NCBI RefSeq assembly: GCF_015352455.1
Contig: NZ_JADKPN010000005.1
Location: 1-64,000 of the forward strand
Source of the DNA: Nocardioides islandensis
GTDB taxonomy: Bacteria > Actinomycetota > Actinomycetes > Propionibacteriales > Nocardioidaceae
Direction: 5' to 3'
Length of the DNA: 64,000 nt
The position numbers were made by a program, and so were the translations under genes. Below the pieces are notes generated by a model that worked only from the letters and a program-made list of their open reading frames with translations, did no database searches and was not told the origin of the DNA. Positions 42,701-51,315 of this stretch are shown here, piece after piece (the first letter of the stretch is position 1; each line of letters opens with the position of its first letter).

Positions 42701-43951
42701 ACCCTCCTCACCCTGCGCAAGCGGTTCGTCCAGTTCTCCGACGACGGCCGGCGACTGCTGGCGACAAGGATGCCGGACGTCTTCCTCGTCGACGTGCCCT
42801 CGGGCGTCGTGGTCCGGCGGGCGACCACGGGCGACCTGACCGACGTCGCGCTCGGCGCGGACGGTGCCAGCCTGCTGCTAGCCGACGGTCCGGTGATCAG
42901 GACCTGGGACCTCACCGGCAGACACACCCTCGTCGAGCGGGAGCGGCAGGCTCCTGCGAGCTCCGGCGCGGAGGTGCGGTTCAGCCCCGACGGCCGGTAC
43001 GTCGCGCTCGACGCCCAGTACTCCTCCCTGCAGCTCTTCGACCGCAGGACCGGGGTCGCGTCGGACGGCACGACGTTGACCTTCGGTGCGGGCGACGACT
43101 TCCGGAACGGCCAGTGGAGCGCCGACGGCGGCCGCTACTACTACGCCGGCGCCGACGACGTCGTCCGCGCGCTGGACCCGACGGGTCGCGTGATCGCCAC
43201 GTGGGCGCCCCCGGAGCCGGGCCTCTCCGGGTCCGCGTTGTCGGCCGACGGCTCGACGCTGGCGGTCACGTTCGGAGACGACCGCCTCGTCGTGCTGGAC
43301 CCGGTCACCCTGCGACCTCGCGGTGACCAGCTCACGCTCGCGCAGCGGTCCTGCTGCCTGACGATGTCACCGGACGGGAAGCAGGCGTTCGTCCTGACCC
43401 GGACGAACGACCTACGCCCGGGAGAGAACAACACCCGCACCGGGTGGGCGTTCGTCGACCTCGGTCGGGGCACCACCATCCGCACGGGCGGAGCCGGCGC
43501 ACCGGTCACGCTCGCCTCGTGGTCCCCCGACGGCAGCAGGATCGCCATCGCGGGAGGTAGGTGGGTGCAGGTCCTCGACGCCACGACCGGGCGGCCGGTG
43601 GGGCCGGCTCGCACGGAGCACGACGACCTCGTCGCTGCCCTGTCCTGGTCCCCGGACGGGCACACGTTGCTGAGCGGTGCGTACGACTCCGCTGTGGTGT
43701 TCTGGAGCGGCCGGGACGGACATCTGCTCGCGCGGGTGAAGGTCTCCACCACCGGCGGCGCGATGTACCCGGCGTACCTGTCCGACGGCACGCTCCTGAT
43801 CGGATCGGAGTTCGGGCAGATCTACCGCTTCGACCCGTCGCTGGCCCGCGCGGAGCAGCTGGCGTGCCACATCGCCGGCCGCGACCTCACCCGGGACGAG
43901 TGGCAGGAGGCGTTCGGCGCCATCCCGCAGCGGGCCGTCTGCCCGTCGTGA
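39722..43951 (+). CDS. SARP-type regulator fused to STAND NTPase and WD40-like propeller
   Basis: A 1409-residue multidomain protein. Residues 1 to ~90 are an OmpR/SARP winged helix (IGVLGPLQVDD, LRRLLGHEVIQTLPHGYRLE), ~95-245 a BTAD helical domain, and ~260-640 a novel-STAND NTPase with Walker A GPSGSGKSS (from residue ~296) and Walker B VLVVDQAEDLF. A transmembrane-like helix (AALAVATVLLLVALGASSV, ~residues 660-678) precedes a propeller of about 700 residues with repeated FSPDG/LSPDG/WSPDG motifs. Such proteins are thought to be ATP-switched signal receptors coupling ligand binding to gene activation; the hydrophobic segment suggests a membrane sensor. ATG 39722 fits family starts; GTG 39707 is possible. 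Targets are unknown. Confidence 0.88.
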   Translation: MRIGVLGPLQVDDTAARLGQRDRIVLAALAMRAGTTVSPEELGDAVWGERVPPTWAKALQGCVSRLRRLLGHEVIQTLPHGYRLELGGRDVDAQEFEQLVRRSGELLALGEPDRAAYTAGQALRLWRGRPLAELEDWGPAAQEAGRLTELRLGAEEVAVEAALQAGRHRDVLAQARAMVDAAPLRERRWMLLALAQYRSGRQAEALATLGRLKRVLAADLGLDPSPEVSDLEAAILRQEPSLAVDAALGTTSQECPYVGLQPYGEADAEVFFGREREVARSLGRLGSQGVLAVIGPSGSGKSSLVRAGVVAALRRQGRDVQVVVPGRRPMDALAGVLLAVGRPVLVVDQAEDLFTVCDHPEQRQRFIAEVTEYAEHAAVVIVLRADRTGELSEHPDLARMVERGLFLLGPMTEEALRAAIESPARQAGLLVEPGLVDLLVREVEGEPGALPLLSHTLRETWLRREGRTLTVAGYQASGGVRGAVAQSAEELWHRVPPGDQPRVKDLMLRLVAAGPVGEPVRTRMPRRSVAADPTLVRVVDELVAARLLTSDDTSVEIAHESLARAWPRLRGWLDDDVEGRRTLHHLAAAAEAWDELGRPDSELYRGVRLAQAEQWRVTSRPELTTVERDFLGAGLAAERATSAAAAQRARQQTRMIRRLRAALAVATVLLLVALGASSVAQRQATRADRSADAATASEIKATARGVAAAALTDGNVSRSVLLALAAVGLDDSPATRSDLYASLGRTPGLVATTQPVDGDLMRALASPAGDVVAGYSMTNVVTTYDARDGHVLATYDTDGDSPANVQHWFMTPMAFSPDGATLAVGSGAYVRGSLRLLDPRTLAPSDVQLGHQTGAAAKIVAIAYSASGRYLAVSSEYSGGTPRPGYHGTDDSTSADARVWDLAHPARKPVVIALDGLWDDIALSPDGRTVYASSPLTAYAVASGERLWRRDDLVSFHGLGVTPDGRTLGFDATVNGGHKAPIGGYLVDAATGRTLLTLRKRFVQFSDDGRRLLATRMPDVFLVDVPSGVVVRRATTGDLTDVALGADGASLLLADGPVIRTWDLTGRHTLVERERQAPASSGAEVRFSPDGRYVALDAQYSSLQLFDRRTGVASDGTTLTFGAGDDFRNGQWSADGGRYYYAGADDVVRALDPTGRVIATWAPPEPGLSGSALSADGSTLAVTFGDDRLVVLDPVTLRPRGDQLTLAQRSCCLTMSPDGKQAFVLTRTNDLRPGENNTRTGWAFVDLGRGTTIRTGGAGAPVTLASWSPDGSRIAIAGGRWVQVLDATTGRPVGPARTEHDDLVAALSWSPDGHTLLSGAYDSAVVFWSGRDGHLLARVKVSTTGGAMYPAYLSDGTLLIGSEFGQIYRFDPSLARAEQLACHIAGRDLTRDEWQEAFGAIPQRAVCPS

Positions 43952-43963
43952 CCGACACGCCGT

Positions 43964-44012
43964 TCGAACAAATGTTTGAACGAGAGCCGCTGGCGGCACT
44001 ACCGTGACCGCC
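43964..44012 (+). promoter_or_regulatory. lexA promoter with LexA box
   Basis: TCGAACAAATGTTTGA (43964-43979) is a near-palindromic SOS box (CGAACnnnnGTTTG). It overlaps a TTGAAC -35 (43976-43981). TACCGT (44000-44005) follows at 18 bases as the -10, 7 nt before ATG 44013. This predicts LexA autorepression and a leaderless lexA mRNA. Confidence 0.75.
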
Positions 44013-44753
44013 ATGGCCACCGACTCGTCCCGCTCCGGCTCGCAGCCCGGCAAGGTCCGTGAGCTCCCCGACGGACCGCCGGACGCGACCGGCCTGACGC
44101 CGCGTCAGCAGAAGGTGCTGGCGCACATCAAGGAGGCCATCGAGAAGCGCGGCTACCCGCCGAGCATGCGGGAGATCGGCGAGGCGGTCGGGCTGACCAG
44201 CTCCTCCAGCGTCGCGCACCAGCTGCGGGTCCTCGAGGAGAAGGGCTTCCTCAAGCGCGACCCCAACCGTCCGCGCGCCCTCGAGGTGTTCCTGCCCGAG
44301 GTGATGGCGGCGCGGCGCTCGATCGGGGCGGCCGACGAGACCCAGTACGACGAGACCGACATCGGCGACACGGTGACCCCCGCGACCTACGTCCCGGTGC
44401 TCGGCCGGATCGCCGCCGGCGGGCCGATCCTGGCCGAGGAGCGCATCGAGGACGTCTTCCCGCTGCCCAAGCAGCTGGTCGGCGAGGGCACCCTCTTCAT
44501 GCTCGAGGTGGCCGGCGACTCGATGGTCGAGGCCGCCATCTGCGACGGCGACTACGTCGTGATCCGCCAGGAGCAGACCGCCGAGAACGGCGACATCGTG
44601 GCCGCGCTCATCGACGGCGAGGCCACGGTCAAGACCTTCCAGCGCAAGAACGGCCAGGTCTGGCTGCTCCCCCACAACCCGGCGTACGACCCCATCGACG
44701 GCACTCACGCCAGCATCCTGGGCATCGTCACCGCCGTGCTGCGCAAGGTCTAG
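44013..44753 (+). CDS. lexA: SOS repressor LexA
   Basis: A 246-residue SOS master repressor. The N-terminal winged helix ([40 protein letters not shown]) binds SOS boxes. The C-terminal peptidase has the self-cleavage site Ala135-Gly136 in GRIAAGGPI, catalytic Ser170 in AGDSMVEA and Lys207 in ATVKTF. RecA filaments would trigger cleavage. ATG 44013 is preferred to GTG 44004 because the -10 TACCGT lies 7 nt before it and overlaps 44004 itself. A LexA box sits over the -35. The last 4 bases overlap the convergent RTX gene stop. Confidence 0.97.
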   Translation: MATDSSRSGSQPGKVRELPDGPPDATGLTPRQQKVLAHIKEAIEKRGYPPSMREIGEAVGLTSSSSVAHQLRVLEEKGFLKRDPNRPRALEVFLPEVMAARRSIGAADETQYDETDIGDTVTPATYVPVLGRIAAGGPILAEERIEDVFPLPKQLVGEGTLFMLEVAGDSMVEAAICDGDYVVIRQEQTAENGDIVAALIDGEATVKTFQRKNGQVWLLPHNPAYDPIDGTHASILGIVTAVLRKV

Positions 44754-46015
44754 CGAACGACCTCGAAGTCGGTCTCCGCGTCGTCGCCTCCACTGTCGTA
44801 GAGCAGGTCACGTCCGGATCCGCCGTCGAGCACGTCGTCGCCCTCGCTGCCGCTGACCTTGTCGTCTCCCCCGCGTGCGCGGACGACGACCGCGTCACGG
44901 CGCAGGTCCCCTCCGTAGAAGATCTCGTCGGCGGCCGTGCCCAGCACGGTCCAGCGCCCGTCGGGGATGCGCAGCCGCTCCAGGCCTGCGAGCACGGCCG
45001 TGTGCGTCGTACCGCGACTGGTCATCGTCAGCTCTCCCGACCCCAGCGCGATGCGTCCCGCGACGTCGAGGAGCCGCCGTCCGCCGGCCGCCACGGCCCA
45101 GGCGTAGGCCAGGTCCACACCCGGACCGCCGTCCACGCGGCTGCCGTCGGTGAACTCCAGCAGGGTCTCCACGTAGTCCTCGCCCGACCCGGCCAGCAGG
45201 TCGGCGCGCCCGGAGCCGTGGACGAGGTTGTCGTCACCGCTGCCGCCACGACCGAGGTCGGCTCCGTTGCCCAGGTAGATGCCGTCGCCGCCCGGCCCGC
45301 CGTAGACCCGGTCGTCGTACGGCGTCTCGTCCGGCGTCGAGAGGTCGCTCGGGTCGGCCTGGAGGTAGTCGCGGCCCCGGCCCCCACGCAGCACGTCGTC
45401 GCCCGCACCTCCGTAGAGGTCGTCGGCGAAGTCCCCGCTGACGAGCACGTCGTCGTACGCCGACCCCTCGAGGTCCACGCTCCCCTCGAGGACGAGCGTG
45501 TCGTCGCCGCCGCCACCGGTGGCCGTCCCCGCCGTCAGGTCCACTCGAACGCCGGCGGGCGCGTGGGCGTAGGAGACGGTGTCGGGGAGGAAGCCGCCGT
45601 CGGCGTCGGTCACGTCGTCGTACCCGGGGTCGAGCACGTCGTCGCCGGGACCGCCGACGAGGGTGTCGCCGACGTTGTCCGGCGGGTTGTCGGGGTACGG
45701 CTGCTGGAGCCCGTTGAGTCCGCCGTCGAGCCGGTCGTCGCCCGGCCCACCGACGAGGTGGTCCGTACCGGGGCCACCGCACACCACGTCGTTCCCTCCG
45801 AGCCCACGGACCCGGTCGTCACCCCGTCCGGCCGCGATCACGTCGTCCCCGGCCGTGCCGACGAGGGTGTCGGCGCCGCTCGTCCCCGCGATGGTCACGA
45901 CCAGTCCCCGGCATGTCGGTGGCACCTGTGAGGATTCGGCAAAGGTCGGATCGAAGGGTTGCGGAACAACCAGGAGGATCGCCAGCGTTGCGGTCATGAG
46001 GGGCGTGGAGGGCAT
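44750..46015 (-). CDS. Secreted RTX (haemolysin-type calcium-binding repeat) protein
   Basis: A 421-residue exported protein. A signal peptide ([20 protein letters not shown], cleaved near residue 28) precedes many GGxGxDxUx nonapeptides: [48 protein letters not shown] and, at the end, [17 protein letters not shown]. These fold into a calcium-loaded beta-roll. No enzymatic domain is visible, so it may be structural, adhesive or calcium-sensing. ATG 46015 has an AAGGGGAA site. RTX proteins of Gram-negatives use Type I secretion; here the Sec-type signal suggests normal export. Confidence 0.85.
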   Translation of the reverse strand: MPSTPLMTATLAILLVVPQPFDPTFAESSQVPPTCRGLVVTIAGTSGADTLVGTAGDDVIAAGRGDDRVRGLGGNDVVCGGPGTDHLVGGPGDDRLDGGLNGLQQPYPDNPPDNVGDTLVGGPGDDVLDPGYDDVTDADGGFLPDTVSYAHAPAGVRVDLTAGTATGGGGDDTLVLEGSVDLEGSAYDDVLVSGDFADDLYGGAGDDVLRGGRGRDYLQADPSDLSTPDETPYDDRVYGGPGGDGIYLGNGADLGRGGSGDDNLVHGSGRADLLAGSGEDYVETLLEFTDGSRVDGGPGVDLAYAWAVAAGGRRLLDVAGRIALGSGELTMTSRGTTHTAVLAGLERLRIPDGRWTVLGTAADEIFYGGDLRRDAVVVRARGGDDKVSGSEGDDVLDGGSGRDLLYDSGGDDAETDFEVVR

Positions 46016-46167
46016 GTGGTTCCCCTTGCCCGATGAGTCTCGTGCCGAAACGAGGTCCACCGGGTATCCCACGGCCACGCCAGGTCTCCTCAGGGCTGGA
46101 CCCTCAGGGAGGGGCCAGGGAAACAACTGATGTGCAGAAGTTGGATGAACGGGGCAGGCTCATAGCC

Positions 46168-47100
46168 ATGGGGAGCAGGGGTAGCAAGGTCCAGGAGGTA
46201 GCCGCGCCAGCGGCCACCCGGGGCTGGCGCGCGGCCCTGGTCGAGATGGTCCTGATCCTCAGCCTGTACGTCGTCTACAGCGGCTCTCGGATGTTCGCCA
46301 GCGACGCGCTCCGGCCGGCACAGAAGCGCGCGGCCGAGCTCCTCGACATCGAGAGCACCCTCCACCTGTCGTGGGAGGGCGCGATCAACCAGCTCTTCAC
46401 CGTGTCCCGCGGGCTGAGCCTGTTCGGGTCGTTCTGGTACGCCACCGCCCACTACCTCGTCACCGCGATCGTCCTGCTGTGGCTCTACCGCCGCGGCCCG
46501 GCCATCTACGGTCCCGCCCGCCTGGCGCTGGTGATCAGCACGATCATCGCCCTGGTCGCCTACCTCCTGCTGCCGACCGCGCCGCCGCGGCTGTTCGGCG
46601 GGTACGCCGACGTGCTGGCCCTCACCTCGGGCGACGGCTGGTGGGGCGGTGACGCCTCGGCGCCCAAGGGCCTCGGCGGGCTGACCAACCAGCTGGCCGC
46701 GTTCCCGTCCCTGCACGCCGGGTGGGCGCTCTGGGTGGCGCTGGTGCTCCAGCGGCACGCGCCGGACAACCGCAAGGGCCGCTGGATGCGCCTGGGCGGC
46801 TGGGCGCACGCGTTCATCACCGGGCTCGTCGTCATCGGCACCGGCAACCACTGGGTCGCCGACGTGCTGATCGGCTGGCTGGTCATCTGGGCCGGCTTCA
46901 AGATCACCTCATCCGACCGCTCCCGCCAGTCGCTTCAGCGCCTGGCGCACCACGTCGGGATCGGTCGTCGTCCACATCGGCGGCAGGCTGGCCTTGAGGA
47001 AGCCGCCGTACCTCGCGGTGACGAGCCGTGGGTCGAGGACGGCGACCACGCCACGGTCGGACGTCGTCCGGACCAGCCGACCGGCCCCCTGCGCGAGTAG
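46168..47100 (+). CDS. PAP2-superfamily membrane phosphatase, inositolphosphotransferase-like
   Basis: A 310-residue membrane protein with about six transmembrane helices. PAP2 motifs are visible: LPTAPPRLFGG (family variant of the first motif region), FPSLHAGWALW (catalytic His) and GNHWVADVLIGW (His/Asp). This resembles the AUR1-like branch that transfers or hydrolyses phospholipid head groups. The natural end should be near residue 250 (WAGFKITSS). Instead the frame continues about 63 residues (RSRQSLQRLAHHVGIGRRPH...) antisense to dinG, giving a 192-base overlap. The start is uncertain: ATG 46168 is chosen, GTG 46132 is also plausible. Confidence 0.8.
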   Translation: MGSRGSKVQEVAAPAATRGWRAALVEMVLILSLYVVYSGSRMFASDALRPAQKRAAELLDIESTLHLSWEGAINQLFTVSRGLSLFGSFWYATAHYLVTAIVLLWLYRRGPAIYGPARLALVISTIIALVAYLLLPTAPPRLFGGYADVLALTSGDGWWGGDASAPKGLGGLTNQLAAFPSLHAGWALWVALVLQRHAPDNRKGRWMRLGGWAHAFITGLVVIGTGNHWVADVLIGWLVIWAGFKITSSDRSRQSLQRLAHHVGIGRRPHRRQAGLEEAAVPRGDEPWVEDGDHATVGRRPDQPTGPLRE

Positions 47101-48933
47101 CAGCGCGGCATGGGTGGCGGCCACCTGCATGAAGCCGTTGCCACCCGCCTGGTCGGCCGCCCGCTGGCGCGCCGACATCAGCGGGTCGTCGGGCCGCGGG
47201 AACGGGATGCGGTCGATGAGCACGAGCTGGCAGGTCTCCCCCGGCACGTCCAGCCCCTGCCAGAGGCTGAGCGTGCCGAACAGGCAGGTGTGCGGGTCCT
47301 CGACGAACTGACGCGCGAGCTCGGGCAGCTGGGCGTCGCCCTGGGCCAGCGTCGTCAGGTGCGGCAGGCGGGTGCGCACCTCCTCCGCGGCGGTCTCGGC
47401 GGCCCGGCGTGAGCTGAACAGCCCCAGCGTGCGGCCCTGGGCCGCGTCGACCAGCTCGACGATCTCGTCCAGCTGGGCCTTGCCGAGCCCGTCGCGACCG
47501 GGCGTGGGCAGGTGGCGGGCGACGTAGAGGATCGCCTGGCGGCCGTAGTCGAACGGCGACCCGACGTCGAGCCCGCGCCACGGCAGCGCGTCCGGCGGGT
47601 GCTCGGGACTCACCTCGCCCTCCTCGACGACCCGCTCGGCCGGCTTGAGGCCGATGGAGACGGCCATCGAGGAGAAGTCGCCGCCCAGCATCAGGGTCGC
47701 GGAGGTGAACACCGCCGTCTTCTCCGACAGCAGCTTGTCGCGCATCTGGCTCCACACCTGCAGCGGCGCCACGCACAGCCGGGGCGGGATGCGGTCGCCG
47801 CCCTCGCTGAGCCACAGCACGTCGGCGTCGGAGTCGGCCGCCATCCGCTCGGCGGTCACGAACACCTCCTGCACCATGCCACGCGCCTGCGTGCGGCCGG
47901 CGTCGACCTCGCCGTCCGAGGGGCCCTCCTGCTCGCGGGGGTACGCCGAGAGGACGGCCCGCGCCGCGTCGCGCACCAGCACGAGGGCGTCCTTCACCTG
48001 CTCGGGGATCTCGTCGAACCGGCCCGGGCTCGACTCGTCCATCGCCAGCTGCAGCGCGTCGCCCGCGTCGGCCAGGTCGTCGGCCGCGGTCGACTCGCCG
48101 ACGTGGCGCCGCGACCGCCGGGACGCCCGCTCGACGTCGGAGACCGCCAGCTCGTCGGTGGCCGCCTGGGTGACCCGGGCGACCAGCTCGTGCGCCTCGT
48201 CGACGACCACGGCGTCGTAGTCGGGGATCATCGGCACGCCCTCGACCGCGTCGATCGCCAGCAGCGAGTGGTTGGTGACGATCAGGTGGGAGCGGTGCGC
48301 CAGCTCGCGCGCGGTCTCCACGAAGCACTCCTGCCCGAACGGGCAGCGGGCCGCGCCCAGGCACTCCCGGTGGTTGACCGAGACCTGCCGCCACTCGCGG
48401 TCGGTGTGCCGGGGCGCGTGGTCGCGCTCGCCCGAGCCCCCGGTCTCGGCCTCCTGCTCGGCCCAGGCCCGCAGGTCGAGGACCTTCTTGGCCATCGAGC
48501 CCTTCGGCACCTCGACCAGGGCGCCCTGGTCGTCGGGCACGCCCTCGCGGATGCGGTGCAGGCAGACGTAGTTCGAGCGGCCCTTGAGGACGGCGTACGA
48601 GGTGTCGACCTCGTCCTTGTGGGCGCCGGCGCCGATCGCCTCGACCAGCCGGGGGATGTCGCGCTCGACGAGCTGGTGCTGGAGCGCGAGGGTCGCCGTC
48701 GCGACGACCACGCGGCGGCCGTGGAGCAGGGCGGGGACGAGGTACCCCAGGGACTTGCCGGTGCCGGTGCCGGCCTGGACGAGCAGGTGCTGCCCGGACT
48801 CGAACGCCTCGGTGACCGCCTCGGCCATCGCCACCTGGCCCGGCCGCTCCTCGCCGCCGAGGGCCTCGACGGCCGTGGCCAGCACCTCACGAACCACTGG
48901 CCTCACCGTGGAGGCGGGGACGTGGTCGGGCAC
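46909..48933 (-). CDS. dinG: ATP-dependent DNA helicase, DinG/XPD-like
   Basis: A 674-residue superfamily 2 iron-sulfur helicase acting 5' to 3' on damaged or structured DNA. Walker A is QAGTGTGKSLGYL, the DEAH box is in VVVDEAHEL, and later motifs include FTSATLM and QGAGRLVR. Four cysteines between (NYVC, CLGAARC, QEC) fit the 4Fe-4S cluster. In other bacteria dinG is LexA-regulated, but no LexA box is visible here. GTG 48933 follows TAGGGT by 6 nt, a leaderless signature shared with the divergent ABC transporter gene 121 bases away. Confidence 0.93.
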   Translation of the reverse strand: MPDHVPASTVRPVVREVLATAVEALGGEERPGQVAMAEAVTEAFESGQHLLVQAGTGTGKSLGYLVPALLHGRRVVVATATLALQHQLVERDIPRLVEAIGAGAHKDEVDTSYAVLKGRSNYVCLHRIREGVPDDQGALVEVPKGSMAKKVLDLRAWAEQEAETGGSGERDHAPRHTDREWRQVSVNHRECLGAARCPFGQECFVETARELAHRSHLIVTNHSLLAIDAVEGVPMIPDYDAVVVDEAHELVARVTQAATDELAVSDVERASRRSRRHVGESTAADDLADAGDALQLAMDESSPGRFDEIPEQVKDALVLVRDAARAVLSAYPREQEGPSDGEVDAGRTQARGMVQEVFVTAERMAADSDADVLWLSEGGDRIPPRLCVAPLQVWSQMRDKLLSEKTAVFTSATLMLGGDFSSMAVSIGLKPAERVVEEGEVSPEHPPDALPWRGLDVGSPFDYGRQAILYVARHLPTPGRDGLGKAQLDEIVELVDAAQGRTLGLFSSRRAAETAAEEVRTRLPHLTTLAQGDAQLPELARQFVEDPHTCLFGTLSLWQGLDVPGETCQLVLIDRIPFPRPDDPLMSARQRAADQAGGNGFMQVAATHAALLLAQGAGRLVRTTSDRGVVAVLDPRLVTARYGGFLKASLPPMWTTTDPDVVRQALKRLAGAVG

Positions 48934-49054
48934 CGCGCCACCCTACGTCCGAGGACGGACAGCCGTCGGGCCGACTGCACAGGCGCCCCGACACGACCGA
49001 TCCGTGACGAGAACGTGCTTGTAGCAACGGATTCCGACGCCCTAGGTTCCCGGC

Positions 49055-50098
49055 ATGACCGCTGCCGTCCGGTTGACATCCGTCACCAAGCGGTTCGGCG
49101 CGGTCACGGCCGTGGACGACCTCGACCTCGAGATCCGCGACGGGGAGTTCTTCTCGATGCTCGGCCCGTCCGGATCGGGCAAGACGACGGTCCTGCGGAT
49201 GATCGCCGGCTTCGAGGCGCCGACCTCGGGCACGGTCTACCTCGACGGCAAGGACGTCACCACCCAGGCGCCGTTCGCGCGCAACGTGAACACCGTCTTC
49301 CAGGACTACGCGCTCTTCCCGCACCTCGACGTGCTCGGCAACGTGGAGTACGGCCTGGCCGTCAAGAAGGTGCCGCGCAAGGAGCGCCGCGAACGCGCCG
49401 AGGCGGCGCTGGTGAGCGTCCAGCTCGGCGGGTACGGCGCCCGCAAGCCCGGTCAGCTGTCCGGCGGGCAGCGGCAGCGCGTCGCGCTGGCCCGGGCGCT
49501 GGTGAACCGTCCCAAGGTGCTGCTCCTCGACGAGCCGCTGGGCGCGCTGGACCTCAAGCTGCGGCGCGAGATGCAGATCGAGCTCAAGGACCTCCAGCGG
49601 GAGGTGGGCATCACGTTCGTGTTCGTGACCCACGACCAGGAGGAGGCGCTCACGATGAGCGACCGCATTGCGGTCTTCAACAACGGGCGCGTCGAGCAGG
49701 TCGCGGCACCGGCGGAGCTCTACGAGTCGCCGGCCTCGTCGTTCGTGGCCGGGTTCGTCGGGACGTCGAACCTGCTGACCGGCGACGCCGCCCGGTCCGT
49801 CGTGGGCCGGGACGGGATGTTCTCCATCCGCCCGGAGAAGATCCACATCGGCAGCGACGGCCGCGTGCGTGGCACGGTCGAGGCCGTCGTGTACCTCGGC
49901 TCGGTCAACCACTACGTCGTCGCCCTCGACGGCGGCGGCACCCTCACGGTGCTCCGGCAGAACCTGCACGGGGCCTCGGACCAGGCCATCGACCAGGGCG
50001 ACCAGGTGTCGCTCACCTGGGAGGACGAGCACCTCATCGACCTCACACCGACTGCTAAGCGCACCACCGGCTCGGGATCCCACCAGGAGGAAACATGA
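49055..50098 (+). CDS. potA: Polyamine-type ABC transporter ATP-binding protein
   Basis: A 347-residue ABC ATPase of the spermidine/putrescine group. Walker A is GPSGSGKT (residues 37-44), the Q-loop is in VFQDYALFPHL, the signature is LSGGQRQRVALARAL, Walker B is VLLLDEPLGALD, and the switch His is in VTHDQEEAL. A C-terminal TOBE domain regulates activity. It is first in a four-gene operon (ATPase, binding protein, two permeases) joined by 4-base overlaps. TAGGTT at 49043-49048 lies 6 nt before the ATG, so the operon mRNA is probably leaderless. Substrate identity (spermidine, putrescine or a related cation) is inferred from family. Confidence 0.92.
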   Translation: MTAAVRLTSVTKRFGAVTAVDDLDLEIRDGEFFSMLGPSGSGKTTVLRMIAGFEAPTSGTVYLDGKDVTTQAPFARNVNTVFQDYALFPHLDVLGNVEYGLAVKKVPRKERRERAEAALVSVQLGGYGARKPGQLSGGQRQRVALARALVNRPKVLLLDEPLGALDLKLRREMQIELKDLQREVGITFVFVTHDQEEALTMSDRIAVFNNGRVEQVAAPAELYESPASSFVAGFVGTSNLLTGDAARSVVGRDGMFSIRPEKIHIGSDGRVRGTVEAVVYLGSVNHYVVALDGGGTLTVLRQNLHGASDQAIDQGDQVSLTWEDEHLIDLTPTAKRTTGSGSHQEET

Positions 50099-51315
50099 GA
50101 AGGAAGCGCACCCTTGCCGGAACCGCCGCGCTGGGTCTGGCCCTGGCCCTCGGCCTGGCTGCCTGCGGCAGCGACGGCGGCAGCGACGCCAGCGGGTCGG
50201 CGGGTGAGGAACAGGGCGGGTTCACCCCGCCCGACATCCCGATGAAGGAGTCGCTCGGCGACATGGAGGGCGAGGTGAACATCCTCGCGTGGCCCTACTA
50301 CGCCGAGGACGGCACCGCCGATCCCGCGGCCGACTGGGTCACCGACTACGAGAAGGACACCGGCTGCCAGGCCAACGTCAAGTACTTCAAGACCTCCGAC
50401 GAGGCGGTCAGCCTGATGAAGAGCGGCGACTGGGACGTCGTCTCGGCCTCGGGGGACGCGACGTTGCGACTCATCGCCTCGGGCGACGTCGCGCCGGTCA
50501 ACACCGACCTGGTGCCGAACTACGCCGACGTGCAGCCCTTCCTCAAGGACCGCCTCTGGAACTCCGTGGACGGCCAGATGTACGGCATCCCGCACGGATG
50601 GGGCGCCAACCTGCTGATGTGGCGCACCGACAAGGTGGACCCGGCGCCGACGAGCTGGGCCTCGGTGTTCGAGCCCGACTCGCCGTACGCCGGCAAGATC
50701 ACGGCCTACGACTCGCCGATCTACATCGCCGATGCTGCGCTCTACCTGATGAACACCCAGCCGGACCTCGGCATCAAGAACCCCTACGCGCTCGACGCGG
50801 ACCAGCTCGCCAAGGCGGTCGAGGTGCTGAAGACGCAGAAGGCCGAGGTCGGGGAGTACTGGTCGGACTACCTCGCCCACATCCAGTCGTTCACCAACGG
50901 CGACTCCGTCATCGGGACGACCTGGCAGTCCAACGCCAACGCCCTGACGGCCGCCGACGTGCCGGTCGAGGCGATCCTGCCCGACGAGGGCTCGACGGGC
51001 TGGATCGACACGTGGATGGTGGCGGCCGACTCGCCGCACTCGAACTGCGCCTACGCCTGGCTCGACCACATCGTCAGCCCGAAGACGCAGGCGGCGCTGA
51101 CCGAGTACTACGGGGAGGCTCCCGCCAACGCCAAGGCGTGCGGCTTCACCTCGGACAAGAGCTTCTGCGACACCTACCACGCCGCCGACGCCGCGTACGT
51201 CGAGAAGATCTGGTACTGGACCACGCCGATCTCCGACTGCCTCGACGGACGCACCGACGTCCAGTGCACCGACTACGGCGACTGGACCCAGGCCTGGACC
51301 GAGGTGAAGGGCTGA
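50095..51315 (+). CDS. potD: Polyamine-type ABC transporter substrate-binding lipoprotein
   Basis: A 406-residue solute-binding protein. The lipobox LAAC places the lipidated Cys at residue 24, followed by a Gly/Ser/Asp linker. The two-lobe type II periplasmic-binding fold starts with EVNILAWPYYAEDGT. VKYFKTSDEAVSLMKSGDWD, the GIPHGWGANLLMWRTD hinge region and the late WIDTWMVAADSPHSNCAYAW are typical of PotD-like proteins. The N-terminal ATGA overlap couples it to the ATPase, and an AGGAGG site sits just before the start. Confidence 0.92.
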   Translation: MRRKRTLAGTAALGLALALGLAACGSDGGSDASGSAGEEQGGFTPPDIPMKESLGDMEGEVNILAWPYYAEDGTADPAADWVTDYEKDTGCQANVKYFKTSDEAVSLMKSGDWDVVSASGDATLRLIASGDVAPVNTDLVPNYADVQPFLKDRLWNSVDGQMYGIPHGWGANLLMWRTDKVDPAPTSWASVFEPDSPYAGKITAYDSPIYIADAALYLMNTQPDLGIKNPYALDADQLAKAVEVLKTQKAEVGEYWSDYLAHIQSFTNGDSVIGTTWQSNANALTAADVPVEAILPDEGSTGWIDTWMVAADSPHSNCAYAWLDHIVSPKTQAALTEYYGEAPANAKACGFTSDKSFCDTYHAADAAYVEKIWYWTTPISDCLDGRTDVQCTDYGDWTQAWTEVKG

